In this document: piece after piece, positions 1 through 11,860 of the stretch | Layout: the number at the start of each line of letters is the position of its first letter | Position numbering within the stretch: position 1 is the stretch's first letter | From: Streptomyces sp. NBC_01381 | GTDB taxonomy: Bacteria; Actinomycetota; Actinomycetes; Streptomycetales; Streptomycetaceae | Length of the DNA: 64,000 nt | Reading direction: 5' to 3' | Assembly: GCF_026340305.1 (NCBI RefSeq) | Contig: NZ_JAPEPI010000001.1 | Location: forward strand, 3,038,001-3,102,000 | Program-made: the position numbers and the translations under genes | Notes under the pieces: model-generated | Told to the model about the DNA's origin: nothing | What the model saw: the letters and a program-made list of their open reading frames with translations, nothing else | Database searches by the model: none

Positions 1-744
1 CCGCCCCGCCCGCCACGCTCCCGGGTGCGCGTGCCGCGGCCGCGCACCCTCGTCCTCTCGCTGATCGCACTCGTGCTGGTCGGTGCGGGGGGCGTCTGGG
101 CGCTCTACGGCTCGCAGTGGCTGCGCCTGGAGCGCGTGACGACTTCGGGGACCCGGGTCCTGACGCCCGCGGAGGTGCGCGAGGCCGCCGCGGCCCCGGT
201 CGGGGCGGCGCTCATCTCGGTCGACACCGACGCCATCGAGGACCGGCTGCGCAGGAAACTGCCGCGTATCGACTCGGTCGACGTCGTCCGTTCCTGGCCG
301 CACGGAATCGGTCTGAAAGTGACGGAACGCAAGCCGGTCCTGCTGATCGAAAAGGGCGGAAAGTTCGTCGAAGTGGACGCCAAGGGAGTGCGATTCGCCA
401 CGGTCGGTCATGCGCCGAAGGGCGTTCCGCTCCTGGAATTGATGCCGGATCAGGAGAACGCGGCGGCGAGTCTGCGCCGTTTCGACAGCGACCGTCTGCG
501 GCGCGAGGCGGTCCGCGTCGCGGGCGCCCTGCCGGCCGCGGTGGCCCGCGACACCCGGGTGGTCAAGGCCCGTTCGTACGACTCGCTCTCACTGGAGTTG
601 AGCGACGGGCGGACTGTGGACTGGGGCAGCAGCGAGAAGGGCCGTGCGAAGGTGAGCACACTCACCGCCCTGATGAAAGCCGCACCCAAGGCACGGCACT
701 TCGATGTGAGCGTTCCCACCGCCCCTGCGTCATCGGCGAGTTGA
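1..744 (+). CDS. ftsQ: Cell division protein FtsQ (5' end outside window)
   Basis: FtsQ is a bitopic divisome protein that links FtsB/FtsL to the late division machinery. The reading frame is open to the first base of the window, so the true start lies upstream; a GTG at 25 is only the first internal candidate. What is present shows a short basic cytoplasmic stretch, one membrane segment (LVLSLIALVLVGAGGVWAL), then a POTRA-like domain beginning near LRLERVTTSGTRVLTP and an FtsQ beta domain to the end. It lies directly upstream of ftsZ, as in other Streptomyces division clusters. Identification is strong; only the N-terminus is missing. Confidence 0.93.
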   Translation, partial: PPRPPRSRVRVPRPRTLVLSLIALVLVGAGGVWALYGSQWLRLERVTTSGTRVLTPAEVREAAAAPVGAALISVDTDAIEDRLRRKLPRIDSVDVVRSWPHGIGLKVTERKPVLLIEKGGKFVEVDAKGVRFATVGHAPKGVPLLELMPDQENAAASLRRFDSDRLRREAVRVAGALPAAVARDTRVVKARSYDSLSLELSDGRTVDWGSSEKGRAKVSTLTALMKAAPKARHFDVSVPTAPASSAS

Positions 745-900
745 CGCATATCTGCGCAGGCCAGCACCCTGGTTCGGCAGCGCTACGGCTGATCACATAG
801 GGTGAAAAGAAAAACGGGAGGTTCGGCGTGTTCGTTGAACGTGCGCCACTTGTCGACTTAGTGTCCTGTTCGGAAGAGTCCAAGGAACAGACACACTGGT

Positions 901-925
901 AACCCTAAACTTCAGCGTTAGGGTT
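901..925. promoter_or_regulatory. Inverted repeat in the ftsZ leader
   Basis: In the 275-bp gap between ftsQ and ftsZ there is a perfect dyad AACCCTAA (901-908) and TTAGGGTT (918-925) with a 9-bp spacer. It is AT-richer than its surroundings. Streptomyces ftsZ is known to be read from several promoters in this gap, one of them raised during sporulation; this dyad may be an operator or an RNA hairpin in the leader. Its role is inferred. Confidence 0.45.
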
Positions 926-1019
926 CGGGTCGGCGTTCGGACCGTCCCATTCGGCATCAGTCGTCGCGGCGCGAGACCGCGAGGCGGCGACACGTAACTC
1001 GAGGCGAGAGGCCTTCGAC

Positions 1020-2240
1020 GTGGCAGCACCGCAGAACTACCTCGCAGTCATCAAAGTCATCGGTGTCGGCGGCGGTGGTGTCAATGCCATCAACCGGATG
1101 ATCGAGGTCGGTCTCAAGGGCGTCGAGTTCATCGCCATCAACACCGACGCGCAAGCCCTGTTGATGAGCGACGCCGACGTCAAGCTCGACGTCGGCCGTG
1201 AACTCACCCGTGGACTCGGCGCCGGAGCGAACCCGGCAGTCGGCCGCAAGGCGGCCGAAGATCACCGCGAGGAGATCGAGGAGGTCCTCAAGGGGGCCGA
1301 CATGGTCTTCGTCACCGCCGGCGAAGGCGGCGGCACCGGCACCGGCGGCGCACCTGTCGTCGCCAACATCGCACGCTCCCTGGGCGCCCTGACCATCGGC
1401 GTCGTCACCCGGCCGTTCACCTTCGAGGGCCGTCGTCGCGCCAACCAGGCCGAGGACGGCATCGCGGAGCTGCGCGAAGAGGTCGACACCCTCATCGTCA
1501 TCCCCAACGACCGGCTCCTGTCCATCTCGGACCGTCAGGTCTCGGTCCTCGACGCCTTCAAGTCGGCGGACCAGGTCCTGCTCTCCGGTGTCCAGGGCAT
1601 CACCGACCTGATCACAACGCCGGGTCTGATCAACCTCGACTTCGCCGACGTCAAGTCGGTCATGTCCGAGGCGGGTTCGGCCCTCATGGGCATCGGCTCG
1701 GCGCGCGGCGACGACCGCGCGGTGGCCGCCGCCGAGATGGCGATCTCCTCGCCGCTGCTCGAGGCGTCCATCGACGGAGCGCGGGGCGTCCTGCTCTCCA
1801 TCTCCGGCGGCTCCGACCTCGGCCTCTTCGAGATCAACGAAGCGGCCCAGCTGGTCAGCGAGGCGGCCCACCCCGAGGCCAACATCATCTTCGGCGCCGT
1901 CATCGACGACGCCCTGGGCGACGAGGTCAGGGTCACCGTCATCGCGGCGGGCTTCGACGGCGGTCAGCCACCGTCCAAGCGGGACAACGTCCTTGGTTCG
2001 GCTTCGGCCAAGCGCGAGGAGCAGCCGGCGGCCCCGGCCCGTCCCGCGGAGTCCCGCCCGTCCTACGGCGGCCTCGGCAGCGTCACGACCCGCGAGGAGC
2101 CGGCGACGCCGGAGCCCGTGGACGCCGCCCCGGTCAGCGAGGCCCCGTCCGCGCCCGTGGCCCCGCCGCAGGTTCCGCCGGCCCGTCCGTACCAGGACAG
2201 CCAGGCCGAAGAGCTGGACGTGCCGGACTTCCTCAAGTGA
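1020..2240 (+). CDS. ftsZ: Cell division GTPase FtsZ
   Basis: FtsZ is the tubulin-like GTPase that forms the Z-ring and, in Streptomyces, the sporulation ladders. The 406-aa product has the nucleotide-binding Gly-rich loop ([13 protein letters not shown], about residues 15-27), the tubulin signature loop [12 protein letters not shown] (about 101-112), and the T7-loop region near [12 protein letters not shown] Pro-rich variable linker follows and the C-terminal peptide ELDVPDFLK is the usual docking tail for SepF and other partners. The GTG start follows a purine-rich stretch (gaggcgagagg). Its stop overlaps the start of pgeF by 4 bp. Confidence 0.99.
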   Translation: MAAPQNYLAVIKVIGVGGGGVNAINRMIEVGLKGVEFIAINTDAQALLMSDADVKLDVGRELTRGLGAGANPAVGRKAAEDHREEIEEVLKGADMVFVTAGEGGGTGTGGAPVVANIARSLGALTIGVVTRPFTFEGRRRANQAEDGIAELREEVDTLIVIPNDRLLSISDRQVSVLDAFKSADQVLLSGVQGITDLITTPGLINLDFADVKSVMSEAGSALMGIGSARGDDRAVAAAEMAISSPLLEASIDGARGVLLSISGGSDLGLFEINEAAQLVSEAAHPEANIIFGAVIDDALGDEVRVTVIAAGFDGGQPPSKRDNVLGSASAKREEQPAAPARPAESRPSYGGLGSVTTREEPATPEPVDAAPVSEAPSAPVAPPQVPPARPYQDSQAEELDVPDFLK

Positions 2241-2968
2241 TAAGCACGCACAGCACCGTGAGCGGCGCGCACTTCGCCTTCACCGACAGGTGGGGCGGGG
2301 TGAGCGCCGTTCCGTACGAAGAGCTCAATCTCGGCGGGGCGGTCGGCGACGACCCCCAGGCCGTGCGCACCAACCGCGACCTTGCCGCCAAGTCCCTCGG
2401 GATCGACCCGGCCAGGGTCGTCTGGATGAACCAGGTGCACGGCAACGATGTCGCGGTGGTGGACGGCCCCTGGGGCGCCGGCGCCGAGATCCCGGCCGTC
2501 GACGCCGTGGTGACCGCACGCCGGGGCGTGGCCCTCGCGGTCCTCACCGCCGACTGCACGCCGGTCCTGCTTGCCGACCCGGTCGCCAAGGTCGCGGCCG
2601 CGGCGCACGCGGGTCGCCCCGGGATGGTCGCCGGGGTCGTACCGGCCGCCGTCGAGGCGATGGTGAAGCTGGGCGCGGACCCGGCCCGTATCGTCGCCCG
2701 CACCGGGCCCGCCGTCTGCGGGCGTTGCTATGAGGTGCCCGAGGCGATGCGCGCCGATGTCGCCGCCGCGGAGCCCGCGGCGTACGCCGAGACGAGCTGG
2801 GGCACGCCGGCGGTCGATGTGACCGCGGGGGTGCACGCCCAGCTGGAGCGGCTCGGGGTGCGCGACCGGGAGCAGTCGCCGGTGTGCACCCTGGAATCCG
2901 GTGACCACTTCTCTTACCGCCGCGACCGGAACACCGGCCGTCTCGCGGGCTATGTCTGGCTGGACTGA
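2237..2968 (+). CDS. pgeF: Peptidoglycan editing factor PgeF (YlmD/YfiH family)
   Basis: This is a 243-aa multicopper-oxidase-fold protein. PgeF orthologues hydrolyse misincorporated L-Ser-containing muropeptide precursors, and older annotations call them laccase or polyphenol oxidase. The conserved metal/active-site residues are visible in NQVHGNDV (His), [12 protein letters not shown] (Cys) and [10 protein letters not shown] (His), followed by [13 protein letters not shown]. The GTG start overlaps the ftsZ stop (GTGA), implying translational coupling. Its position between ftsZ and the YggS-like gene is the standard actinobacterial arrangement. Confidence 0.92.
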   Translation: MISTHSTVSGAHFAFTDRWGGVSAVPYEELNLGGAVGDDPQAVRTNRDLAAKSLGIDPARVVWMNQVHGNDVAVVDGPWGAGAEIPAVDAVVTARRGVALAVLTADCTPVLLADPVAKVAAAAHAGRPGMVAGVVPAAVEAMVKLGADPARIVARTGPAVCGRCYEVPEAMRADVAAAEPAAYAETSWGTPAVDVTAGVHAQLERLGVRDREQSPVCTLESGDHFSYRRDRNTGRLAGYVWLD

Positions 2969-2974
2969 TTGCAC

Positions 2975-3694
2975 ATGACGGACCGTAAGGCTCAACTCGC
3001 CGCAAATCTGGCGGAGGTCGAGGAGCGCATCGCCGCGGCGTGCGCGGCGGCCGGGCGCAAGCGGGAGGAGGTGACCCTGATCGTGGTCACCAAGACCTAT
3101 CCCGCGAGCGATGTGCGGATCCTGTCGGAACTCGGTGTGCGCCATGTCGCCGAGAACCGCGACCAGGACGCGGCCACCAAGGCCGCCGACTGCTCGGATC
3201 TGCCCCTTACTTGGCACTTTGTCGGTCAGCTGCAGACCAACAAGGTCCGTTCTGTGGCCAGTTATGCCGATGTGGTGCAGTCCGTGGACCGTCCCAAGCT
3301 CGTCACGGCCCTGTCGACGGCCGCGGTGCGCGCGGAGCGGGAACTCGGCTGTCTGATCCAGGTCGCGCTCGACGCCGATGAGCACGGGCGGGGCGAGCGC
3401 GGGGGCGTAGGAGCGGGCGGAATCGAAGAGTTGGCCGGACTCGTGGCGGAAGCTCCCGGACTGCGGCTCGACGGTCTGATGACCGTCGCGCCGCTCACCG
3501 GGCCGTACGCGGGGCGGCAACAGGCGGCGTTCGAGCGGCTGATGGAATTCTCAACCCTCATGCGCGCGGCTCATCCTGCTGCGAACATGGTGTCGGCAGG
3601 GATGAGTGCGGACCTCGAACAGGCCGTGGCGGCCGGAGCGACACATGTGCGCGTCGGTACGGCGGTACTCGGAGTCCGACCCGGGCTCGGGTAA
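2975..3694 (+). CDS. YggS/YlmE family PLP-binding protein (PLP homeostasis)
   Basis: The roughly 240-aa product is a single-domain fold-III PLP protein that carries cofactor and helps vitamin B6 and amino-acid homeostasis; it is not thought to be an enzyme in the usual sense. The PLP lysine lies in the motif [13 protein letters not shown], and the phosphate-binding end has [25 protein letters not shown] chose the ATG at 2975 rather than a TTG at 2969 because the product then begins [12 protein letters not shown] like its relatives. It begins 6 bp after the pgeF stop and has no clear ribosome site, so it is probably coupled. Confidence 0.9.
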   Translation: MTDRKAQLAANLAEVEERIAAACAAAGRKREEVTLIVVTKTYPASDVRILSELGVRHVAENRDQDAATKAADCSDLPLTWHFVGQLQTNKVRSVASYADVVQSVDRPKLVTALSTAAVRAERELGCLIQVALDADEHGRGERGGVGAGGIEELAGLVAEAPGLRLDGLMTVAPLTGPYAGRQQAAFERLMEFSTLMRAAHPAANMVSAGMSADLEQAVAAGATHVRVGTAVLGVRPGLG

Positions 3695-3818
3695 CGTCGC
3701 CAAGAAGTCGGACCACAGCAGAAAATATGGTCATTCTCGCTGTTGGGCGGGGATGCCTCGTGGATCTCGGGCAGTTGGTGACGACAGCCGATCCACCACA
3801 GAGCGGAGGACTCAGAGC

Positions 3819-4463
3819 ATGGCCGGCGCGATGCGCAAGATGGCGGTCTACCTCGGCCTCGTGGAGGACGATGGGTACGACGGTCCGGGGTTCGACCCCG
3901 ATGACGAGTTCGAACCCGAGCCGGAGCCCGAGCGGGACCGCCGGCGGCACGAGCCGCCACATCAGTCGCACCAGTCCCGCCAGGCGCACGTGTCTGAACG
4001 GGACGAATCGGTACGAGTGGTACAGCCCCCCGCTCAGCGTGAGCCGGTCGCCCATTCCGCTTCGGTACCCGCCGAATCCGGACGTCCGGCACGTATCGCC
4101 CCCGTGGCATCCATCACACCTGAACGCCAGAACCTGGAGAAGAACGCACCGGTGATCATGCCCAAGGTCGTGTCCGAGCGGGAGCCCTACCGCATCACCA
4201 CGCTGCACCCGCGGACGTACAACGAGGCCCGTACCATCGGGGAACACTTCCGCGAGGGCACTCCGGTGATCATGAATCTGACCGAGATGGACGACACGGA
4301 TGCGAAGCGACTTGTCGACTTTGCCGCCGGTCTGGTGTTCGGTCTGCATGGCAGCATTGAGCGAGTGACGCAGAAGGTGTTCCTGTTGTCGCCTGCTAAC
4401 GTCGATGTAACGGCGGAGGACAAGGCTCGCATCGCAGAGGGCGGGTTCTTCAACCAGAGCTGA
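3819..4463 (+). CDS. sepF: Cell division protein SepF
   Basis: SepF anchors FtsZ to the membrane. The start at 3819 is set by the ribosome site GGAGGA (3805-3810), and the product begins [18 protein letters not shown], the amphipathic membrane-targeting helix. Residues from about 25 to 100 are an acidic, low-complexity linker. The C-terminal SepF/DUF552 core runs from about 120 to the end ([19 protein letters not shown] region, [29 protein letters not shown]). The length of 214 aa is typical. A longer upstream reading frame exists but is not supported by a ribosome site. Confidence 0.95.
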   Translation: MAGAMRKMAVYLGLVEDDGYDGPGFDPDDEFEPEPEPERDRRRHEPPHQSHQSRQAHVSERDESVRVVQPPAQREPVAHSASVPAESGRPARIAPVASITPERQNLEKNAPVIMPKVVSEREPYRITTLHPRTYNEARTIGEHFREGTPVIMNLTEMDDTDAKRLVDFAAGLVFGLHGSIERVTQKVFLLSPANVDVTAEDKARIAEGGFFNQS

Positions 4464-4533
4464 GACGTAACAGATGCAGTAGACGCAGAACCGGCAACGA
4501 AGCACGAGAAACAGGGGAGAGGGAACCGCGAAC

Positions 4534-4824
4534 ATGAGCGTGGTCTTGCAGGTGCTTTACATCGCGCTGATGTGTTTCCTCATCGTGCTGATCTTCCGGT
4601 TGGTCATGGACTACGTCTTCCAGTTCGCCCGCTCATGGCAACCCGGCAAGGCGATGGTGGTCGTTCTGGAGGCCACCTACACTGTCACTGATCCACCGCT
4701 CAAGCTTCTGCGGCGATTCATTCCGCCGCTGCGTCTCGGGGGCGTGGCGCTCGACTTGTCCTTCTTCGTACTGATGATCATCGTCTACATCCTGATCACC
4801 GTCGTCAGGTCGGTGTCTGTGTGA
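4534..4824 (+). CDS. YggT/YlmG family membrane protein
   Basis: This is a 96-aa integral membrane protein with two hydrophobic segments, VLYIALMCFLIVLIFRLVMDYVF near the N-terminus and LDLSFFVLMIIVYILITVV at the C-terminus, separated by the conserved loop TDPPLKLLRRFIPPLRLGG. The family (PF02325) sits in Gram-positive division clusters between sepF and divIVA and is linked to division and osmotic behaviour, though its biochemical role is unsettled. A purine-rich site (ggggagaggga) precedes the ATG. Confidence 0.9.
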   Translation: MSVVLQVLYIALMCFLIVLIFRLVMDYVFQFARSWQPGKAMVVVLEATYTVTDPPLKLLRRFIPPLRLGGVALDLSFFVLMIIVYILITVVRSVSV

Positions 4825-4870
4825 ACGATACGGTCTTGCCGAATGCCGACGATTACGTTGAGGTGAAGAG

Positions 4871-5968
4871 ATGCCGTTGACCCCCGAGGACGTGCGGAAC
4901 AAGCAGTTCACGACCGTCCGCCTCCGAGAAGGCTATGACGAGGACGAGGTCGATGCCTTCCTCGATGAGGTCGAAGCCGAACTGACTCGCTTGCTCCGCG
5001 AGAACGAGGACCTGCGCGCCAAGCTGGCCGCTGCCACCCGCGCCGCTGCGCAGAACCAGCAGCAGGGCGGGATGCGCAAGGGTCCCGACGGGCCGCAGGA
5101 CCAGCGTGGTCCCGGCGCCCCGGTGCCCGCCGCAATATCGGGCCCGCAGCCGGTGCCGCCGCAGCAGCACCCGCAGCACCAGCAGATGGGCGGCCCGCCG
5201 CAGCTTCCCGGTGGCGCACCGCAGCTGCCCGCAGGCCCCAGTGGGCACGGCCCGCAGGGTCCCGGTCCGCAGGGCCCCGGCCCCATGGGCCAGGGTCCGA
5301 TGGGTGGCCCGATGGGCGGTCCCATGGGCGGCCACGGCCCGCAGATGCCGCAGCCCGGTCAGGGCCCCGGCGGCGACAGCGCCGCTCGCGTGCTCTCCCT
5401 TGCCCAGCAGACCGCTGACCAGGCGATCGCGGAGGCCCGTTCCGAGGCCAACAAGATCGTCGGCGAGGCTCGTTCGCGCGCCGAGGGTCTTGAGCGTGAC
5501 GCCCGTGCCAAGGCTGACGCCCTGGAGCGGGACGCGCAGGAGAAGCACCGCGTCGCGATGGGCTCCCTGGAGTCCGCCCGCGCCACGCTGGAGCGCAAGG
5601 TCGAGGACCTGCGCGGCTTCGAGCGCGAGTACCGCACGCGTCTGAAGTCCTACCTGGAGTCGCAGCTCCGTCAGCTGGAGACCCAGGCCGACGACTCGCT
5701 GGCTCCGCCGCGGACCCCGGCGACGGCTTCCCTTCCGCCGTCCCCGGCGCCCTCCATGGCTCCGGCCGGCGCGGGTGCCCCGTCCTACGGCGGCAACCAG
5801 TCGATGGGCGGCAACCAGCCGGCCGCTGGTCCGTCCTACGGCGGTCAGCAGCAGATGTCCCCGGCGATGACCCAGCCGATGGCGCCGGTGCGGCCGCAGG
5901 GCCCGCAGCCGATGCAGCAGGCTCCGTCGCCGATGCGTGGCTTCCTCATCGACGAGGACGACAACTGA
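4871..5968 (+). CDS. divIVA: Polar growth protein DivIVA (Wag31 family)
   Basis: DivIVA is the polar scaffold that directs tip extension and branching in Streptomyces. The 365-aa product starts MPLTPEDVRNKQFTTVRL, the membrane-binding DivIVA N-terminal domain, followed by a first coiled coil (about 25-60), a long Gly/Pro/Gln-rich linker (about 65-165), a second coiled coil (about 170-275, with heptad-like EARSEANKIVGEARSRAEG) and a Pro/Gln/Met-rich tail ending FLIDEDDN. The linker is the low-complexity insertion typical of Streptomyces. Ribosome site ggtgaagag lies just before the ATG. Confidence 0.97.
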   Translation: MPLTPEDVRNKQFTTVRLREGYDEDEVDAFLDEVEAELTRLLRENEDLRAKLAAATRAAAQNQQQGGMRKGPDGPQDQRGPGAPVPAAISGPQPVPPQQHPQHQQMGGPPQLPGGAPQLPAGPSGHGPQGPGPQGPGPMGQGPMGGPMGGPMGGHGPQMPQPGQGPGGDSAARVLSLAQQTADQAIAEARSEANKIVGEARSRAEGLERDARAKADALERDAQEKHRVAMGSLESARATLERKVEDLRGFEREYRTRLKSYLESQLRQLETQADDSLAPPRTPATASLPPSPAPSMAPAGAGAPSYGGNQSMGGNQPAAGPSYGGQQQMSPAMTQPMAPVRPQGPQPMQQAPSPMRGFLIDEDDN

Positions 5969-6004
5969 CGGGCACTTCCACGCCGTAGGCGTCGGCAGCG
6001 TTCA

Positions 6005-6043
6005 GGGCGGGGCCCCCAGATTCTCTGGGGGCCCCGCCCTTTT
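6005..6043 (+). terminator. Rho-independent terminator of the division cluster
   Basis: There is a perfect 16-bp stem (6005-6020 with 6024-6039), a TTC loop and a following TTTT. It lies 36 bp after the divIVA stop. Confidence 0.88.
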
Positions 6044-6097
6044 GTGTGCCCGCTCGCCGGGGGCGGGTGCAGAAACGTTCATCTGTGCGTGGGTACG

Positions 6098-6154
6098 CAA
6101 CGCCGAAGGCCCGGCCCCGCCAAGATCTTTGGCGGGGCCGGGCCTTCGGCGTTG
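6098..6154. terminator. Bidirectional terminator between divIVA and ileS
   Basis: A perfect 26-bp GC-rich stem (6098-6123 with 6129-6154) has a 5-nt loop. It lies 9 bp beyond the ileS stop and can serve both convergent transcripts. Confidence 0.85.
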
Positions 6155-6163
6155 TTCGGTTGT

Positions 6164-9319
<3,156 letters not shown>

Positions 9320-9604
9320 CGCGCTTCCTCCGGCGGACGATTCCGTTCCGTCGGAGGGACGAGAGCCGCTTGTCGCGCTCCCGCGGTACCACCCTCCTTG
9401 GCCTTCCCCACGCCTGTGGCGCACGGGAAAGCCCCCTCATTGGGGTCGCGATGCCGGGTCTACTGGCCTCCGCGGGGGCTTCGGCCTTCTTCCGGCGGCT
9501 CCGGGGTGATCTTCACGTCGCGCCTGCCCCCGGGCTCACACCGTCCCCGGGTCGCTCATGGCCGCTTACGCCGCTACTCGTCCCCATCCACGCTTTTCGC
9601 TCCG
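9320..9604 (-). promoter_or_regulatory. T-box riboswitch (isoleucine) controlling ileS translation
   Basis: On the minus strand the T-box core AGGGTGGTACCGCGG lies at about 9381-9395. The last element before ileS is a hairpin, CCTCCGACGG pairing with CCGTCGGAGG-like sequence around 9324-9355, in which GGAGG is the ileS ribosome site. A candidate Ile specifier codon ATC lies at 9510-9508. The upstream start GGGGACGAGTAGCGG is typical of actinobacterial T-boxes. This layout, with Shine-Dalgarno sequestration and no U-run, indicates translational control by uncharged tRNA-Ile. Confidence 0.9.
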
Positions 9605-9607
9605 CCC

Positions 9608-9613
9608 AGTGTA
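9608..9613 (-). promoter_or_regulatory. Candidate -10 element for the ileS leader
   Basis: TACACT reads on the minus strand at 9613-9608, placing a start of transcription near 9601, just before the T-box. No clear -35 is visible. Confidence 0.35.
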
Positions 9614-9680
9614 CGGGGCCGCGGCGGACCCGGCCGACCGGTTTTCGGGTGGGCTGCGGGGCGGTCGGCGACGGGCCCGC

Positions 9681-9872
9681 TCAGGCGTGCTGGGGGACTT
9701 CGTCCTTGAGGGAGTCGCGGATCATCTTCCGCAGCTCGGGGCCGTCCGTGTGCCCGTGGACGGAGACGGCGTGCTCGCTGGCGGCGCGGACCACCTCTTC
9801 CTCTTCGCCGGAGATGGCGAGGGTGCAGTGGGTCTCGCTCGGGAGTTCGCGGCAGTCGGTGATTTTGCGCAT
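9681..9872 (-). CDS. DUF1059 family small protein
   Basis: The 63-aa product begins MRKITDCRELPSETHC and ends in an acidic helix (ELRKMIRDSLKDE). The pattern of an N-terminal DCRELPS with a second Cys and a central GEEEEVVRAASEHAVSVHGH matches the small DUF1059 proteins found across actinobacteria, whose function is unknown. The two Cys and two His could bind a metal, but this is inference. The ATG has a good ribosome site (ctaggaaggtgtccc). It stands alone between the ileS T-box and the DksA-like gene. Confidence 0.8.
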   Translation of the reverse strand: MRKITDCRELPSETHCTLAISGEEEEVVRAASEHAVSVHGHTDGPELRKMIRDSLKDEVPQHA

Positions 9873-9964
9873 GGGACACCTTCCTAGCTCGTATCCAATT
9901 TTATGCCTGTACGGCCGTCCTGGGCGGGTCTGGGAGCTGGTCCTGCGGGGGTGGGCGGCAGGTG

Positions 9965-9990
9965 CGGGTCAGACCTGGTGCACTGACCCG
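9965..9990. other. Dyad in the 328-bp gap 9873-10200
   Basis: CGGGTCAG (9965-9972) and CTGACCCG (9983-9990) form a perfect 8-bp inverted repeat with a 10-bp spacer. The rest of this gap shows no coding signal and must hold the promoters of the flanking divergent genes. No function can be assigned. Confidence 0.3.
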
Positions 9991-10200
9991 AATGGCGACA
10001 TGCGGAGCGTCCGGATCCTGACCGCCGGTGCCTGGCGGATTACCGGGCGGGGAGCTGGGCACAACGCTTGCATGCCTGCCGCGCGGGACCCGCGGGGCGG
10101 GCGAATCGGGCGGCGTGCCCCGTTGCCGCGGGCGTTGAGTCGATTTATCGTCCCAGCACGATTCGCGAGCAAGATCACAATATGTGAAGGGGCCGCGGCC

Positions 10201-11040
10201 ATGGTGGCGAAGAAGACCGCCGTACAGCATTCGGCGTCGGGCAGATCCACGGGCGCGGCCGCGCAGGGAGCGAACGGGGTGGAGCCCGAGAAGGCGGAGA
10301 AGGTGGCGAAGGTGGCGGCCAAGAAGACGACCGCGAAGAAGGCCACCGCCAAGAAGACGGCCGCTAAGAAGGCGGCCCCCAAGAAGGCTGCCGCCAAGAA
10401 GGTGGCGGCCAAGAAGACGGCCGCCAAGAAGGCGCCAGCGGCGGAAGCGGCCTCACCGGCCAAGAAGACGGCTGCCAAGAAGAGCACGGCCAAGAAGACG
10501 GCCGCGACCGCGGCCGATGGTGCGGCTCAGGCCGCGGAGACGACGGGAGCCACGACAGTGGTTGCGAAGAAGACTCCGGGCACGGCGACGGCAGCGAAGA
10601 AGCCGACCGCGGTGCCCAAGGCGCGTGTCGCCGCCGCGGAGCCCGGTGAGCTCGCGGTCCGGCCCGGCGAGGATCCCTGGACCCCGGAGGAGGTCGAGGA
10701 GGCCCGCGCGGAGCTGCAGAGCGAGGCGCTGCGGCTCGGAGCCGAGATCACGTCCTCCGAGGACGCCCTGGCGGGCCTGATGCGGGACTCCGGGGACGGC
10801 GCGGGCGACGACGACGCGGACACCGGCACCAAGAACATCACCCGGGAACATGAGATGTCGCTGGCCGCCAACGCGCGCGAGATGCTCGTCCAGACCGAGC
10901 GCGCCCTGGAGCGGCTGGACGCCGGGACGTACGGCGTCTGCGAGAACTGCGGCAATCCCATCGGCAAGGCGCGCATGCAGGCCTTCCCGCGGGCGACGCT
11001 GTGCGTCGAGTGCAAGCAGAAGCAGGAACGGCGCTACTGA
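10201..11040 (+). CDS. TraR/DksA-type zinc-finger protein with a lysine-rich histone-like tail
   Basis: The 279-aa protein has two parts. Residues about 25-150 are Ala/Lys/Thr-rich, with many repeats of the AAKK/TAKK type like those of histone H1 and actinobacterial HupS tails. The C-terminal part has an acidic helix region (PWTPEEVEEARAEL, about 160) and a DksA/TraR zinc finger with Cys247, Cys250, Cys268 and Cys271 (CENC and CVEC). DksA relatives bind the RNA polymerase secondary channel, while the tail suggests nucleic acid binding. The ATG at 10201 is the first sensible start; upstream sequence is not coding-like. Confidence 0.85.
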   Translation: MVAKKTAVQHSASGRSTGAAAQGANGVEPEKAEKVAKVAAKKTTAKKATAKKTAAKKAAPKKAAAKKVAAKKTAAKKAPAAEAASPAKKTAAKKSTAKKTAATAADGAAQAAETTGATTVVAKKTPGTATAAKKPTAVPKARVAAAEPGELAVRPGEDPWTPEEVEEARAELQSEALRLGAEITSSEDALAGLMRDSGDGAGDDDADTGTKNITREHEMSLAANAREMLVQTERALERLDAGTYGVCENCGNPIGKARMQAFPRATLCVECKQKQERRY

Positions 11041-11118
11041 CCCCGGCCTGGCCACGTGGGGCCGTACGTGTGTGCCGTACCCTCGTCCCCAGTCAGGTAC
11101 CTAGGTTGAGGGACTCAC

Positions 11119-11793
11119 GTGGCAGAGGCGGAGCGCATCATCGGTACGCCGGATATCCCTGAGGCGGCTGGGGCCGAGCCGGAGCAGTCCGACTCGGGCT
11201 CCGACGCCGCGCGTCAGGACGCGCGGGGCGAGCAGGACGAGCAGGCTTCGCCCGACGAGCAGGCTTCGTCGGACGAGCAGGCCCCGGCGGACGAGCAGAA
11301 GCCCAAGGGCAAGCGCCGGATTCTCGTGCTGTTCGCGGTGGCCGTGTTCGCGTACGCCCTGGACCTCGTCAGCAAGATGATCGTCGTCGCGAAGCTCGAG
11401 CACCACGAGCCGATCGAGGTCGTGGGTGACTGGCTCCGGTTCGAGGCCATCCGCAACGCGGGCGCCGCCTTCGGGTTCGGTGAGGCCTTCACCGTGATCT
11501 TCACCTGCATCGCGGCGGCCGTCATCGTCGTGATCGCCCGCCTGGCCCGCAAGCTCTACAGCCTGCCGTGGGCGATCGCGCTCGGCATGCTGCTCGGCGG
11601 GGCCCTCGGCAACCTCACCGACCGGATCTTCCGTTCCCCCGGCGTCTTCGAGGGGGCCGTGGTCGACTTCATCGCCCCGAAGGGCTTCGCGGTGTTCAAC
11701 CTCGCGGACTCGGCGATCGTGTGCGGTGGCATCCTGATCGTGATCCTGTCCTTCCGCGGCCTGGACCCGGACGGGACCGTCCACAAGGACTGA
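11119..11793 (+). CDS. lspA: Lipoprotein signal peptidase (signal peptidase II)
   Basis: LspA cleaves the signal peptide of prolipoproteins after lipidation. The 224-aa protein has four membrane segments after residue 67. The catalytic aspartates are Asp168 (GNLTDR) and Asp197 (FNLADS), and RNAGAAFGF is the conserved loop. The first 65 residues are an unusual acidic hydrophilic extension containing three DEQA-type repeats. Ribosome site GAGGGA lies 5 nt before the GTG. Lgt, which acts one step earlier in the same pathway, is also in this window. Confidence 0.95.
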   Translation: MAEAERIIGTPDIPEAAGAEPEQSDSGSDAARQDARGEQDEQASPDEQASSDEQAPADEQKPKGKRRILVLFAVAVFAYALDLVSKMIVVAKLEHHEPIEVVGDWLRFEAIRNAGAAFGFGEAFTVIFTCIAAAVIVVIARLARKLYSLPWAIALGMLLGGALGNLTDRIFRSPGVFEGAVVDFIAPKGFAVFNLADSAIVCGGILIVILSFRGLDPDGTVHKD

Positions 11794-11860
11794 TCCCCCG
11801 GAGGCCTCCCGCGGGAGGCTTTGGTGCGGGAGTGTCGGTGGGCTCCTGCATACTCAATGG

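Noticed and set aside
901..925. Telomere-like TTAGGG sequence
   Set aside because: Only one inverted copy is present, in a chromosomal promoter region; Streptomyces telomeres are different.
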